64,000 nt of DNA from Clostridium cuniculi (GCF_004353185.1 NZ_SMUS01000001.1:62001-126000), one strand, 5' to 3'; positions 47,552-57,977 are shown, numbered from the stretch's first letter. Notes: generated by a model from the sequence alone, not told the origin. Program-made: numbers and translations.

Positions 47552-48913
47552 ATGGGACATCAAAATCAATTAGGTAAAGAGCCTATAGGCAAATTATTAT
47601 TAAAATATTCTATTCCAGCAATAATTGGTATGCTTGTTAACGCCTTATATAATATTGTAGATAGAATGTTTATTGGTCGTATACCTGAAGTTGGTTCTCT
47701 TGCTTTAACAGGTGTTGGAATAACTATGCCTATAATGTCTATTCTTTTAGCATTTGGTATGCTTATTGGAATTGGATCAACAGCAAATATATCTTTAAAT
47801 CTTGGTCGTGGTAAAAGAGATGATGCAGAAAAGTTAATCGGTAGTGCACTAACATTAAGTTTAATAGTTGGTATTGCACTAACTATTATTGGGATTATCT
47901 TCTTAAATCCAATATTAAATATTTTTGGAGCAAGTGAAAATACTTTATTTTATGCTAAGCAATATATTATCGTAATTTTAGGTGGATGTACTTTTAATAT
48001 TCTTTCTTTTGCATTAAATAGTACTGTAAGAGCTGACGGTAATCCTAAGCTAGCTTCAATAACAATGGTTATTGGATGTGGTACTAATATAATATTAGAC
48101 TATTTATTTGTTTTTGTATTAAATATGGGAATTAAAGGTGCTGCATTTGCAACTGTCATTTCTCAAGCACTTACATTCATTATAATTCTTTACTACTATA
48201 CAAAAGGAAAATCTAACTTAAAATTAAAAATTAAAAATATGAAACTAAAGAAAAATTTAGTTATGATGACATTTGCAATTGGTATTGCTCCTTTTGCAAC
48301 TCAAATTGCTAACAGTTTAGTACAAGTTATTGCTAATAACTCTTTAAAAGCCTATGGTAATGATTTATCTATAGGTGCTATGGCTATAATAGGATCTATT
48401 AACATGGTATTTATGATGCCTATTTTTGGTATTAATCAAGGTTGTCAACCAATTATAGGATTTAACTATGGTGCTAAAAAATACGACAGAGCTAAAAAGA
48501 CATTTAAAATAGCTACTATTGCTGCTACAGTTATTTGTACTATTGGTGGAGTTCTAATTCAGACTTTCCCTCAATTTGCAATTAGCTTATTTAATAATGA
48601 TCCTGAACTTACTGCTGTTGCTGTAAAAGGAGTTAGAATGTATTTATTAATGATGCCTATAGTAGGAATCAATATTGTATCAACTAGTTATTTCCAATCA
48701 ATAGGTAAAGCTAAAATGTCTATGTTTGTTAGCTTACTTAGACAAGTTATATTATTAATTCCATTTACTTTAATATTACCTTTATTTATTGGATTAGATG
48801 GGGTTTGGGCTGCAGGTGCCTGTGCTGATTTCTTCTCTGTTGTTATAACATTAGTTTTAATCTTCAAAGAGTTTAAGTCATTAAACATATTGCACAAAGC
48901 TGAATTAGCATAA
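47552..48913 (+). CDS. MATE-family multidrug efflux transporter
   Basis: 453 residues, twelve helices in two MATE bundles; N-terminal PIGKLLLKYSIPAIIGMLVNALYNIVDRMFIG is typical of clostridial MepA-like pumps. Cation/drug antiport at the membrane. AGGAGG site before ATG 47552. An IS remnant begins 25 bp past the stop, but the gene is complete. Confidence 0.92.
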   Translation: MGHQNQLGKEPIGKLLLKYSIPAIIGMLVNALYNIVDRMFIGRIPEVGSLALTGVGITMPIMSILLAFGMLIGIGSTANISLNLGRGKRDDAEKLIGSALTLSLIVGIALTIIGIIFLNPILNIFGASENTLFYAKQYIIVILGGCTFNILSFALNSTVRADGNPKLASITMVIGCGTNIILDYLFVFVLNMGIKGAAFATVISQALTFIIILYYYTKGKSNLKLKIKNMKLKKNLVMMTFAIGIAPFATQIANSLVQVIANNSLKAYGNDLSIGAMAIIGSINMVFMMPIFGINQGCQPIIGFNYGAKKYDRAKKTFKIATIAATVICTIGGVLIQTFPQFAISLFNNDPELTAVAVKGVRMYLLMMPIVGINIVSTSYFQSIGKAKMSMFVSLLRQVILLIPFTLILPLFIGLDGVWAAGACADFFSVVITLVLIFKEFKSLNILHKAELA

Positions 48914-49273
48914 ATAATATTTAAAAAATTTATAAAAAGCAAATGTTGAATGATCCGGAGGCGAAGCACCCTCTAGTAGAAACATAAAATTGATATCTCT
49001 TCGACATGCAGTTTCTATATCTCTTGAAGAATAAAATCCATTCATATATCCATAAAGCATAATTTTCAGCATATTCATTGGCGGTACTTGATTTTCTCTT
49101 ATTCTAGAATAAGTAGAATATAGTTCAGTTAAATCCATCTCCTCTACAAACTGACTTAGTAATCTCACCGAATCATTTTCTGGAATTATGCAATCTATAT
49201 CAAAAGGAAGTTTTAATTGATAAAACTTTCGATTTAAAGTATAATTTTGTTGTAAGATTTTTTTTGTTAGCAT
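48905..49273 (-). pseudogene. IS1182-family transposase, N-terminal remnant
   Basis: From MLTKKILQQNYTLNRKF (49273) the frame has the N-terminal DUF772 region of IS1182/IS4-type transposases: VRLLSQFVEEMDLTELYS, MLKIMLYGYMNGFYSSRDIE, ...INFMFLLEG and PDHSTFA. Likeness stops near 48938 and the rest (the DDE catalytic part, about 350 residues) is lost. The open frame then reads through to 48905 by chance. The larger upstream frame to 49348 is not a gene. Confidence 0.85.
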
Positions 49274-49332
49274 GAAAAATATTTTACCATAAATCCTAGG
49301 CTTATAGAGTCTAGGATTTATTTTTTTTAGCA

Positions 49333-49374
49333 AAAGGGGCTGTCGCACTAATTAATTAGTGCGACAGCCCCTTT
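49333..49374. mobile_element. 42-bp perfect palindrome, probable IS terminus
   Basis: AAAGGGGCTGTCGCACTAATT followed at once by its exact complement. It lies upstream of the transposase remnant, 30 bp after the yesN stop. GGGGCTGTCGCA resembles IS1182-type termini. On the minus strand TTTTGCT follows, so it can also stop yesN transcription. Confidence 0.65.
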
Positions 49375-49403
49375 AACTTTATAATATTAATTTTCCTATA
49401 TCT

Positions 49404-50939
49404 TTATTTATATAACTTTCTATATTCTAATGGTAAATAGTTTGTCCTCTCTTTAAATACCTTACTAAAATATTTCGGATCATTATATCCAACTCTTTCT
49501 GAAATTTGATATAGTTTTAAATTTGTACTTAATAACAATTTTTTAGCTTTATTTATTCTATATTTTTTTATATAAATACTAAATGTTTCACCAATTTCCT
49601 TTTTAAATTGAGTTCCTAAATATTCAGGCGTAACATTTAATCTATCTGAAATTTCTTCAAGTGTAATTCCTTGACTATAAAATTCATGTGTTAAACTTTT
49701 TGCTCGTTTTACTAACAAACTTATATTCTTTTCTTTACTATTTATATCATTATTTTCACTAATATATTTAAATAAAATGTTAAAGACAACTTCTATTTCG
49801 CTCCAAGTTTTTGCTAACATTATATTTGCCAAAAGCTTTTGCGCATCTATATTAATCTCATCAGAGCTATTTATTTCCTTTGTAGTATTAATTACAGCCC
49901 ATAGAAATCTAATTAAATTATTTTTTATTTCCTTAGGATTATATATATCTTTCTTACAATATGAAATAAATTTATTAAAAACATTTTGTATTTCTTCAAA
50001 TTTCATCTTGCATATATTATTTCTTAATTGGTTTTCTATTTCTATTGGATAATATATAGGTAAAGTATATCTATCATTTATCTTATCTGAATAGATAATC
50101 TTTTTATCATTCTTACTTAAATTCCATTCTAAATTATTATTGATATCTTTAAATGTATTATTAAGATTTACTATTCCATAACACTCTGAGTATCCTAAAG
50201 CTAAATTATCCCTTTCCTTATTTATATAACATTTAGTAATTATATTCTCTAAAACTTTTTTATACTTATCTACTTTAAACAATAATATTACTATTTCTTT
50301 TTTCTCTTTATTTTCTATAATAAAATACTCTAACTTGGCTTCTAATTGAAATATATCTTCTAAGCTTTTCTTTAAATTTTCTATATATTCTGCATCATAT
50401 ATAGAATTATATAATACAAACACTCCAATTTTATCATCATATCTTATATCATTTTTTATTTTAAAAAAACTCTTAACTTCAGCTTCATTTATTGTTTCCG
50501 TAAATAGTATTCTTTTTAAAATATCATCTAGACTTAATTGGTTTTCTTTTTCATCTAGATTATTTGCTGTTGCTATTTGTTCCTCAATATTTTTTAATGC
50601 CTGAGTCATATCTGTAATCGATATTGGTTTTAAAATATATTCACTAACTCCTAATTTTATAGCTTGCTGCGCATATTCAAACTCAGAATATGCACTTAAA
50701 ATAATAGTTTTATGCTTAATCCCTCTAGCTTTAAGTTCATTTAACATACCTAAACCATCTAACTTAGGCATTTTTATATCTGTTATTACAAGATCTGGCT
50801 TTGTTTTATTTATTACTTCTAATCCTTCTAGCCCATTATTTACAGTAGCTATAACCCTTACATTATTATTTATTTTACATATCAATTTGCTTAACCCAGC
50901 TCTAATAACATCTTCATCCTCAACAATAACAACCCTCAT
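49404..50939 (-). CDS. yesN: Response regulator with AraC output (YesN type)
   Basis: 511 residues: receiver domain 1-120 with Asp54 in LVITDIKMPK; a long middle region (about 140-400) usual for the family; AraC helix-turn-helix pair at 405-510 (LEEISDRLNVTPEYLGTQFKKE, YQISERVGYNDPKYFSKVFKER). Paired with the histidine kinase 26 bp upstream. It probably activates the sugar ABC operon at 52958-56831. Confidence 0.93.
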   Translation of the reverse strand: MRVVIVEDEDVIRAGLSKLICKINNNVRVIATVNNGLEGLEVINKTKPDLVITDIKMPKLDGLGMLNELKARGIKHKTIILSAYSEFEYAQQAIKLGVSEYILKPISITDMTQALKNIEEQIATANNLDEKENQLSLDDILKRILFTETINEAEVKSFFKIKNDIRYDDKIGVFVLYNSIYDAEYIENLKKSLEDIFQLEAKLEYFIIENKEKKEIVILLFKVDKYKKVLENIITKCYINKERDNLALGYSECYGIVNLNNTFKDINNNLEWNLSKNDKKIIYSDKINDRYTLPIYYPIEIENQLRNNICKMKFEEIQNVFNKFISYCKKDIYNPKEIKNNLIRFLWAVINTTKEINSSDEINIDAQKLLANIMLAKTWSEIEVVFNILFKYISENNDINSKEKNISLLVKRAKSLTHEFYSQGITLEEISDRLNVTPEYLGTQFKKEIGETFSIYIKKYRINKAKKLLLSTNLKLYQISERVGYNDPKYFSKVFKERTNYLPLEYRKLYK

Positions 50940-50965
50940 TACTTTCTCTCCTAATACACAAATTA

Positions 50966-52804
50966 TTATAAATACTTAGGAACCATAATATTAATTTCTG
51001 TTCCCTTTCCAAATTCACTTTTTATATTAAATTTAGAACTATTCCCATAGTACATTTTTAATCTTCCTATAACATTATTTACTCCTATATGTTCGCCATT
51101 TGTATTTATTGTTAGCTCTTCATCTATGAATTTCTGTAGTACCCTTTTACTCATTCCTCTTCCATTATCTACAATTGATATTTTTAATAAATTTCTATAT
51201 TCTTTTATGCTAACTTTCAAAATACACTGTTCATTACACTCTTCAAAACCATGTATTATAGAATTTTCTAAAAACGGCTGTAAGATTAATTTATAAATCT
51301 TATAATTTAAAACCTTTTCATCAACATCCAATACAAACTTAAATGGAGAATTTAAACGACTTTGCTGCAATAAAATATATTCCTTTACCCATTCCAATTC
51401 ATCTCTAACAACAACCATCTTATTACTATCTTGAACTGCATATCTTAAAATTTTAGCAAGTGCATTAATCATATTACTAATTTCATATTCATCTTTTTCA
51501 ATGGCCTTCCAATTAATTGTATCTAAAGTGTTATATAAAAAGTGTGGATTTATCTGAGCTTCCAATGCTTTTATTTCAGCCTCTTTCTGTCTCATTGTAA
51601 TATATTTTACTTTTTCTACGAGTTCTCTTAAATTATTAACCATTTTATTAAAATTATTAGCTATTATACATACTTCCTTTACATCCCCAGGGTCAATAGT
51701 GATTTCTGTAAGCAAATCTCCATCCCCTACACTATTCATAGCACTAATAATTTTATTAATTGAACTTGTAATTCTATTAGTTGATCTTACTATTAATAAT
51801 AGTATTAAAATATTTGCTAATATACCAATACTAATATATAAAACTTGATAAGATTTTATTGAAGTATATAATTCATTTTCATCTTGTAAATAAGCAATTG
51901 TCCATCCTGTATTATCGTCTGTTAACTCAGTAATAGTAAAATTTTCACCCTTAGGAATTTCTAATTCTTCAGTAAAATATTGATCATTTTCAACTAACTT
52001 TATATTAATATTATCTTTATTATATATTGATTCTATATGATAGTTTTTTAAATTTCTACCTAATTTGCGTTTGTCTGGAAAATAGACTATATTTCTATAT
52101 TTATCATAAATATAATTAATTCCAGTAATCTTATTTGCTTTGTAATAATACTCATTTGTTTTACAAACAGATTCCAATACATCTGAATTTATACTTATTA
52201 CTACTACTCCAATTGATTCATTTTCATTTGTATTACTTATAATTTTATGAGCCATTTCAAATACATAATAGCTTTTAATATCATCTTTAATTGCAAACCT
52301 AGTTGTAGTTGTTATAACTTCATCAGAATTTATAAAGTTATTATAGAAGTATTTATTGTTATATATCCATTGGCTTTCATTTGCAGAATTTGATATCCCA
52401 TCATAAAAAAACCATTCTTCTTTAGAAGTTAATATCTGTATTCCTTCAATTCCATATTTAGAATCACATAAATTTTTTAAACTCTCCTGTAAAATTTCAA
52501 TATTACTAGTAACATCATTATTTACATTTATATTTTCTATAGCTTTAATAATATCTTTATTAGAATAAATCCTATATAAAAAATCTTCATAAGATTCTAA
52601 AGTTAAGTCTAAACTCTTTTGTGTTTGTTTTAAATTCAAATTAACTAAATCATAAACATTATTCTTCATTTTATTTATAGTTAAAATATAAAATATTACT
52701 TGTGCTATAAATAATGGGATTATTGATACTATTAAAAATGTTGAAATTAATTTATACTTTAAACTTTTTTTATCTTTTATTAAATCATTTTTATTAAATC
52801 TCAT
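50966..52804 (-). CDS. yesM: Sensor histidine kinase (YesM type)
   Basis: 612 residues: helix about 20-40, extracellular dCache-like domain 45-315, second helix about 320-340, HAMP about 345-395, His_kinase domain with phospho-His in AQINPHFLYNTLDTINW (about 415), and an HATPase domain with NSIIHGF (N-box) and DNGRGMS. It signals to YesN. In similar systems the extracellular part contacts a periplasmic-type sugar-binding lipoprotein, here ChvE. Confidence 0.93.
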   Translation of the reverse strand: MRFNKNDLIKDKKSLKYKLISTFLIVSIIPLFIAQVIFYILTINKMKNNVYDLVNLNLKQTQKSLDLTLESYEDFLYRIYSNKDIIKAIENINVNNDVTSNIEILQESLKNLCDSKYGIEGIQILTSKEEWFFYDGISNSANESQWIYNNKYFYNNFINSDEVITTTTRFAIKDDIKSYYVFEMAHKIISNTNENESIGVVVISINSDVLESVCKTNEYYYKANKITGINYIYDKYRNIVYFPDKRKLGRNLKNYHIESIYNKDNINIKLVENDQYFTEELEIPKGENFTITELTDDNTGWTIAYLQDENELYTSIKSYQVLYISIGILANILILLLIVRSTNRITSSINKIISAMNSVGDGDLLTEITIDPGDVKEVCIIANNFNKMVNNLRELVEKVKYITMRQKEAEIKALEAQINPHFLYNTLDTINWKAIEKDEYEISNMINALAKILRYAVQDSNKMVVVRDELEWVKEYILLQQSRLNSPFKFVLDVDEKVLNYKIYKLILQPFLENSIIHGFEECNEQCILKVSIKEYRNLLKISIVDNGRGMSKRVLQKFIDEELTINTNGEHIGVNNVIGRLKMYYGNSSKFNIKSEFGKGTEINIMVPKYL

Positions 52805-52904
52805 ACCACTCTATCACCTATCCTTTTATTATAACTAACATTTTTATATTTTTAAACTTATTGTATTTAATTGTATAATTATGTATTAATGTATTTTTAT
52901 TACT

Positions 52905-52950
52905 AAAAAAGGTTAAGAAGTTAGAACGCTCAACTTCTTAACCCTTTTTT
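52905..52950 (-). terminator. Terminator between sugar permease and yesM
   Basis: Arms AAAAAAGGTTAAGAAGTT (52905-52922) and AACTTCTTAACCCTTTTTT (52932-52950), T-run on the minus strand; it separates the ABC operon from yesMN. Confidence 0.8.
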
Positions 52951-52957
52951 AATATAA

Positions 52958-54145
52958 TTACTTTTTAGATTGATTATATATATCGAAGGCTACTGCTGCT
53001 AATAATACAAGTCCCTTAATAGTTTGTTGCCAATCAGATCCTACCCCCATTAATGACATACCATTATTTAAAACTCCCATTACAAGTCCACCAATTATAG
53101 CTCCAATTATAGTTCCAACTCCACCTGTTGCTGATGCTCCTCAAATATAACAAGCTGCTATTGCATCTAATTCAAATCCTTCTCCTGCTCCTGGTGTAGA
53201 AGCATTTAGTCTTGCTGCAAATAATAATCCTGCTAATGCTGCCATAATTCCCATGTTTACATATACCATAAACATTACTTTTTTAGTTTTTATTCCTGAT
53301 AATTTAGTAGCTTTTTCATTTCCTCCTAATGCATAAACATGTCTACCTATTACCATTTTGTTAGTCACAAATGAGTATAATACTATTAATGATCCTAAAA
53401 TTATAAATACAAATGGTATACCCTTATATATAGCTAGCCAATAAGAAAATAACATTATTACTAAAACAGTTGCTAATATCTTTCCTATAAAAATATTATT
53501 AGATAATTGTTCTATTCCATACTTAGCTTGTTGATTTCTTTTTCTATACTCTAATACTACAAAACATACAGAAATAATGGCACCTATTATGAGAGTTAAT
53601 ATATGAATACTTCCATTTCCGATATCTCCTAAGAATCCCATTGCTATATATTGAAAACTTGCTGGAAAAGGAGATAAAGTATTACCATTAAGAATTATCA
53701 TAGTAAGTCCTCTAAATATAAGCATTCCTGCAAGAGTTACAATAAATGCTGGTACCTTAACATATGCTATCCAGAATCCTTGCCAAGCACCTAATAAAGC
53801 ACCTACTACTAGTCCAATTATTATACCTACCCATACTGGTAGCCCCATTGATATAATTAATACACCTGATATGGCTGAAACTAATGCAACTATAGACCCA
53901 ACAGATAAATCAACATTTCCTGTTAAAATACAAGGTAACATACCAACTGCTAATACCAAAATATAACTATTTTGTAGAATTAACTTTGTTACATTCATAG
54001 GTTTTAATAAAACACCGTTAGTTAAAATTTGGAATAGCAATGCTATTACTATTAATGCTATAAACATTGCATATTTACGTGTATCAAACTTAAATTTCTT
54101 ATTTCCCTTAATATTGGTATCACCACTAATTTTTACTGTACTCAT
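52958..54145 (-). pseudogene. gguB: Sugar ABC transporter permease GguB/XylH type, interrupted by an in-frame TGA
   Basis: From ATG 54145 the frame runs 334 residues to a TGA at 53143-53141 inside the conserved AACYI-G-GASATGGVGT motif. The next codons, in the same frame without another stop, give 60 residues typical of this family (GTIIGAIIGGLVMGVL, WQQTIKGLVLLAAVAFDI) ending at TAA 52960-52958. Full length would be 395 residues with ten or more helices. A Gly codon (GGA) changed to TGA explains it. ATG overlaps the gguA stop (TAATG). The truncated protein lacks the last two helices and probably cannot work; recoding or a sequencing error is not excluded. Confidence 0.88.
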
Positions 54146-55710
54146 TATACCATCTCCTTCACATTACTTTTCATAATACATTCCATTATGCTTTCTTGAG
54201 TAGCTTCGTTTTTAGATAATTCACCAACAAATTTTCCTTCATTCATAACATAAATTCTATCACTTAACCCTAGTACCTCTGGCAAATCAGAAGATATAAC
54301 TATAACTGATTTTCCCTTACTTGCTAATTCATTTATTATTGTATAAATTTCATATTTAGCTCCAACATCAATTCCTCTAGTTGGCTCATCAAGTATTAAC
54401 ACATCTGGATCTGCAAAAATCCATCTTGCTAACATTACTTTTTGTTGATTTCCTCCTGATAAATTTCCTGTTTTTTGTTCAATATTTGGAGCTTTTATTC
54501 TTAGCTTTTTCATATAATCTTTAGCTATAAAAATTTCTCTACTTCTGTCTATAACACCATTTTTACTAATTTTCTTTAAGCTCGGTAAAGTTATATTATT
54601 TTTTATATTATCAATCAATATAAGACCTTGTGATTTTCTATCTTCAGTTAAGTAAACGATTCCTTTTTTAATAGAATCCTCTACAGATGAAATGGTAATT
54701 TCCCTTCCATCTTTAATTATTGTTCCTGTAATTTTTCTTCCATAAGATTTACCAAATATGCTCATAGCTAATTCTGTTCTTCCTGCTCCCATTAATCCAG
54801 CAATTCCAACTACTTCACCTTTTTTAACATTTAAATTAACATTATCAATAGCAATTTTATCTTTAAATTCTTCCGAATATACTGTCCAATTTTTAATTTC
54901 AAATGCTGTAGTTCCAATTTTACACTTTCTCTTTGGATATCTATCAACTATATCTCTACCAACCATTCCCCTAATTATTCTATCTTCTGTTATTTCTCCT
55001 TCTTTTTTAGATAAAGTTTCTATACTAGCACCATCACGTATTACAGTAATTTCATCTGTTACTCTTGTTACTTCATTTAATTTATGGGATATTATAATAG
55101 CAGACATTCCTTTATCTCCTCTTAATCTTAAAATAAGATCAAGTAATTTTTCACTTTCCTCATCATTTAATGCTGCTGTTGGTTCATCTAATATTAATAG
55201 CTTTACACTCTTAGATAAAGCTTTAGCTATTTCAACCAGTTGTTGTTTTCCAACACCTATTTTATTAACTGGAGTTTCTGGATCTTCCTGTAATCCTACA
55301 ATATCCATTAACTTTTTCGCTTCAAACCTAACCTTGTCCCAATTAATAATTCCTTTTTTTTGTTGTTCATTTCCCAAAAATATATTTTCCATTATTGATA
55401 ATTCTGGAATAAGGGCTAATTCTTGATGTATAATTACTATTCCTTTTTTTTCACTATCTTTTATATTTTTAAATTTGCATACTTCTCCTTCATAAACTAT
55501 ATCCCCTTCATAAGTTCCATAGGGATATACTCCACTTAATACATTCATAAGTGTAGATTTACCAGCCCCATTCTCTCCAACTAGAGAATGTATAGTTCCT
55601 CTTTTAACTTTTACATTTACATTATCTAACGCTCTAACTCCTGGAAAAGTTTTAACTATATTCTTCATTTCTAGAATTATATCATTCACTTTATACCCCT
55701 CATTTCTCAA
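54145..55710 (-). CDS. gguA: Sugar ABC transporter ATP-binding protein (GguA/XylG type)
   Basis: 521 residues with two ABC domains. N-half Walker [12 protein letters not shown] (about 40), signature [13 protein letters not shown], Walker [13 protein letters not shown]-half has the degenerate P-loop typical of sugar ATPases ([16 protein letters not shown]) and [15 protein letters not shown] with [15 protein letters not shown]. It powers import of a monosaccharide bound by ChvE. Between chvE (23 bp) and gguB (1-bp overlap). Confidence 0.95.
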   Translation of the reverse strand: MRNEGYKVNDIILEMKNIVKTFPGVRALDNVNVKVKRGTIHSLVGENGAGKSTLMNVLSGVYPYGTYEGDIVYEGEVCKFKNIKDSEKKGIVIIHQELALIPELSIMENIFLGNEQQKKGIINWDKVRFEAKKLMDIVGLQEDPETPVNKIGVGKQQLVEIAKALSKSVKLLILDEPTAALNDEESEKLLDLILRLRGDKGMSAIIISHKLNEVTRVTDEITVIRDGASIETLSKKEGEITEDRIIRGMVGRDIVDRYPKRKCKIGTTAFEIKNWTVYSEEFKDKIAIDNVNLNVKKGEVVGIAGLMGAGRTELAMSIFGKSYGRKITGTIIKDGREITISSVEDSIKKGIVYLTEDRKSQGLILIDNIKNNITLPSLKKISKNGVIDRSREIFIAKDYMKKLRIKAPNIEQKTGNLSGGNQQKVMLARWIFADPDVLILDEPTRGIDVGAKYEIYTIINELASKGKSVIVISSDLPEVLGLSDRIYVMNEGKFVGELSKNEATQESIMECIMKSNVKEMV

Positions 55711-55733
55711 TACAATTTTTTTAAATTATTTAA

Positions 55734-56831
55734 TTATTTTAATTGATCTTCTGTATAATATCCTGATTTAACTAATAATTCTTCATAATTATTTATATCA
55801 ACTGCTTCTGGCTTTACTAAGTAAGAAGGTACAACATATGCTCCATTATCATATGTTTCTGTATCATTTATAGGTGGTTCTGTTCCATCAGTAATTGCAT
55901 CTATCATTTCAATAACCTTTGCCGCCAAAGACCTAGTATCCTTAAATACTGACATAGACTGTTCCCCAGCAACTATAGCCTTAACATTAGCAATATTAGC
56001 ATCCTGTCCTGTTATTATTGGCATCTTCTTATCACCTTTTCCATATCCAACAGATTTTAATGCTGATTGTACACCTAATGCTACTGAATCATTTGAGCAT
56101 AAGATTGCATCTATATTTTCACTTGTATAATAAGCTGTAATTATATTATCCATTCTAGATTGTGCCTCTTGTTCATCCCAATTTGGCGTTGCACACTTCT
56201 CCCTTGTCATTTGCCCAGACTTAACTATTAATTGGCCATTATCTATATATTTTTGTAAAATACTCATAGCTCCATTAAAGAAATAAACAACATTATTATC
56301 ATCTAATGGACCTGTTGCGATTTCAAAATTATAAGGTCCTGATCCATTTTTTAAATCTAACTTCTCTTCTATATATTCACCTTGAATTACTCCAACATTG
56401 AAATTATCAAATGTTGCATAATATGTTACTGCATCTGTGTTCATAATTAATCTATCATAGGCAATAACTTCTATTCCTTCACTTTTAGCTTCATTTAATG
56501 CTGCTGATAATACAACTCCATCAATTGCTCCAACTACTAATATATCCACACCTTTTGTTATCATGTTTTCTATTTGATTGACCTGAGTTTCTACTTCATT
56601 TTCTGCAAATTGTAAATCTACTTCATATCCTTTTTCCTTTAATGAATTTGCTATATTATTACCATCTTGATTCCATCTTTGTAGTGATTTTGTTGGCATT
56701 GATACTCCGACTTTTACTCCCTTTGGTTCAATATTATCATTTGTTGTACTTATAGTTGTGGTATTTCCACATCCTATCAAACTTGTGATTGATAGTGTAA
56801 ATGTTAATGCTAACGCTAAAAATCTTTTCAT
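55734..56831 (-). CDS. chvE: Sugar-binding lipoprotein (ChvE type)
   Basis: 365 residues from ATG 56831, 7 bp after GAGGAG; a GTG 18 bp upstream overlaps the site. Signal peptide with lipobox SLIGC (Cys21 of this start). Then a type 1 periplasmic binding fold: VGVSMPTKSLQRWNQDGNNI, GVDILVVGAIDG and ITGQDANIANVKAI. Relatives bind xylose, arabinose, galactose or other pentose/hexose sugars. First gene of the operon with gguA and gguB; a cre site overlaps its start region. Confidence 0.93.
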   Translation of the reverse strand: MKRFLALALTFTLSITSLIGCGNTTTISTTNDNIEPKGVKVGVSMPTKSLQRWNQDGNNIANSLKEKGYEVDLQFAENEVETQVNQIENMITKGVDILVVGAIDGVVLSAALNEAKSEGIEVIAYDRLIMNTDAVTYYATFDNFNVGVIQGEYIEEKLDLKNGSGPYNFEIATGPLDDNNVVYFFNGAMSILQKYIDNGQLIVKSGQMTREKCATPNWDEQEAQSRMDNIITAYYTSENIDAILCSNDSVALGVQSALKSVGYGKGDKKMPIITGQDANIANVKAIVAGEQSMSVFKDTRSLAAKVIEMIDAITDGTEPPINDTETYDNGAYVVPSYLVKPEAVDINNYEELLVKSGYYTEDQLK

Positions 56832-56862
56832 ATTTATCAATCTCCTCACTTTTTGTTTACGT

Positions 56863-56878
56863 TTTCATTGTATCATTT
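56863..56878 (-). promoter_or_regulatory. CcpA (cre) site of the chvE operon
   Basis: ATGAAAACGTAAACAA on the minus strand matches WTGNNARCGNWWWCAW at every position. It follows a TACAAT -10-like box (56882-56877), so CcpA would repress the operon when preferred sugar is present. Confidence 0.8.
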
Positions 56879-56935
56879 TAACAATTTGTAAAAAACTCCA
56901 ATTTCCTAAAAAAGGAGTAATTTTCTAATATAATA

Positions 56936-56972
56936 AAAACAGAGTATATCATTAATATTTATACTCTGTTTT
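56936..56972. terminator. Terminator after rrf2 gene
   Basis: 13-bp arms AAAACAGAGTATA (56936-56948) and complement (56960-56972), followed by TTTTTATT on the minus strand. Confidence 0.75.
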
Positions 56973-56980
56973 ATATAAAA

Positions 56981-57376
56981 CTAAATTATATCTTTTAATG
57001 TATATTTAGACATCTCATTTACAAATTCATCTAAAGATTTAGAAATAATTCCTTTAAGCTTACATTCTTCATTAACTAATGGACATGTACCTGATAAGCT
57101 CATACATTCTACTATATTTAAATTTTCTTCTGTTAACAATAGAACTTTTCCTAAATTTATCTCCTTTGGATCTAAGCCTAATTTTAATCCACCATTTCTT
57201 CCTTTCAAAGATATTATATATTCTGTTTTTGCTAACTTATTTATTACTTTTTTCAGATGGTGTGATGATATCTCTAAATCTTTAGCTAATATATCTACTG
57301 TCAAATTTTCTTCTGAGTTTTTAGCCAAATATATTAATGCCCTAAATGCATAATCCGTAAATTTTGATAACTGCAT
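56981..57376 (-). CDS. Rrf2-family regulator, NsrR-like
   Basis: 131 residues: winged helix (about 2-65; MQLSKFTDYAFRALIYLAKN, SSHHLKKVINKLAKTEYIISLKGRNGG) and three cysteines in CMSLSGTC...ECKLKG near residues 90-105, spaced to bind an Fe-S cluster as in NsrR and IscR. Divergent from the globin gene, with a large dyad between. Nitric oxide or oxygen/iron sensing is inferred from the cysteines and neighbours. Confidence 0.85.
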   Translation of the reverse strand: MQLSKFTDYAFRALIYLAKNSEENLTVDILAKDLEISSHHLKKVINKLAKTEYIISLKGRNGGLKLGLDPKEINLGKVLLLTEENLNIVECMSLSGTCPLVNEECKLKGIISKSLDEFVNEMSKYTLKDII

Positions 57377-57410
57377 AAGTCCCTATTCCTTTCATATAAT
57401 GTAAACTAAT

Positions 57411-57469
57411 TATAACATAAAATAAAATATGCATTTTATTTGCACATTTTATTTTTATATGTTATATTA
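57411..57469. promoter_or_regulatory. Long dyad and globin promoter between rrf2 and globin genes
   Basis: TATAACATAAAAATAAAATATGCA (left, 57411-57434) pairs with 57442-57467 with one mismatch and a 2-bp bulge around TTTTATT. Globin promoter TTGCAC (57441-57446), 17 bp, TATATT (57464-57469) lies in the right arm; a minus-strand TATAAT (57414-57409) for rrf2 lies at the left edge. Probable Rrf2 operator. Confidence 0.6.
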
Positions 57470-57529
57470 TTATTACAGAGTACTAATAATTATTATTAAT
57501 AAATAATAATTCAATAAAGGAGAGATAAT

Positions 57530-57967
57530 ATGTTAGATCAAAAAACTATAGATATAATAAAAAGTACAGTACCAGTTTTAAAGGAGCATGGTTTAGAAAT
57601 TACAACAACTTTCTATAAAAATATGTTTGCAAATAATCCTGAGGTTAAACCATTATTTAATATGGATAAACAAAATTCTGGCGAACAACCAAAAGCTTTA
57701 GCTATGACTATACTAGCTGCTGCTCAAAACATAGACAACCTTCCAGCAATTTTACCTGTAGTAAAAAAGATAGGTGAAGTGCACTGTGATCGTCAAATTA
57801 CTGAAGGACATTATCCAATAGTTGGCTCAAATTTATTAGCTTCAATTAAAGAGGTTTTAGGTGATGCTGCAACTGATGAAGTTATAGAGGCTTGGGGTAA
57901 GGCTTATGAAGTTATCTCTAAAATTTTTATAGATGTAGAAAAAGAAATTTACCAATCAAGAAAATAA
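57530..57967 (+). CDS. Single-domain haemoglobin, Vitreoscilla type
   Basis: 145 residues, globin only, without the flavoprotein part of Hmp. It matches Vitreoscilla haemoglobin closely in [24 protein letters not shown] (E-helix region with distal Gln), the proximal His of [12 protein letters not shown] and [19 protein letters not shown]. It binds O2 or NO at haem; without a reductase it would act as scavenger or need a partner. AAAGGAGAG site. The Rrf2 gene is divergent. Confidence 0.93.
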   Translation: MLDQKTIDIIKSTVPVLKEHGLEITTTFYKNMFANNPEVKPLFNMDKQNSGEQPKALAMTILAAAQNIDNLPAILPVVKKIGEVHCDRQITEGHYPIVGSNLLASIKEVLGDAATDEVIEAWGKAYEVISKIFIDVEKEIYQSRK

Positions 57968-57977
57968 ACATATAAAT

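Noticed and set aside
48905-49348. 147-residue protein starting with GTG in the palindrome at 49346
   Set aside because: No ribosome site; the first 25 residues translate the IS end and leader, and the last 10 are chance read-through past the truncation.
54758-55426. 222-residue open frame on the plus strand inside gguA
   Set aside because: Antisense shadow of a well-conserved ABC gene, no ribosome site.
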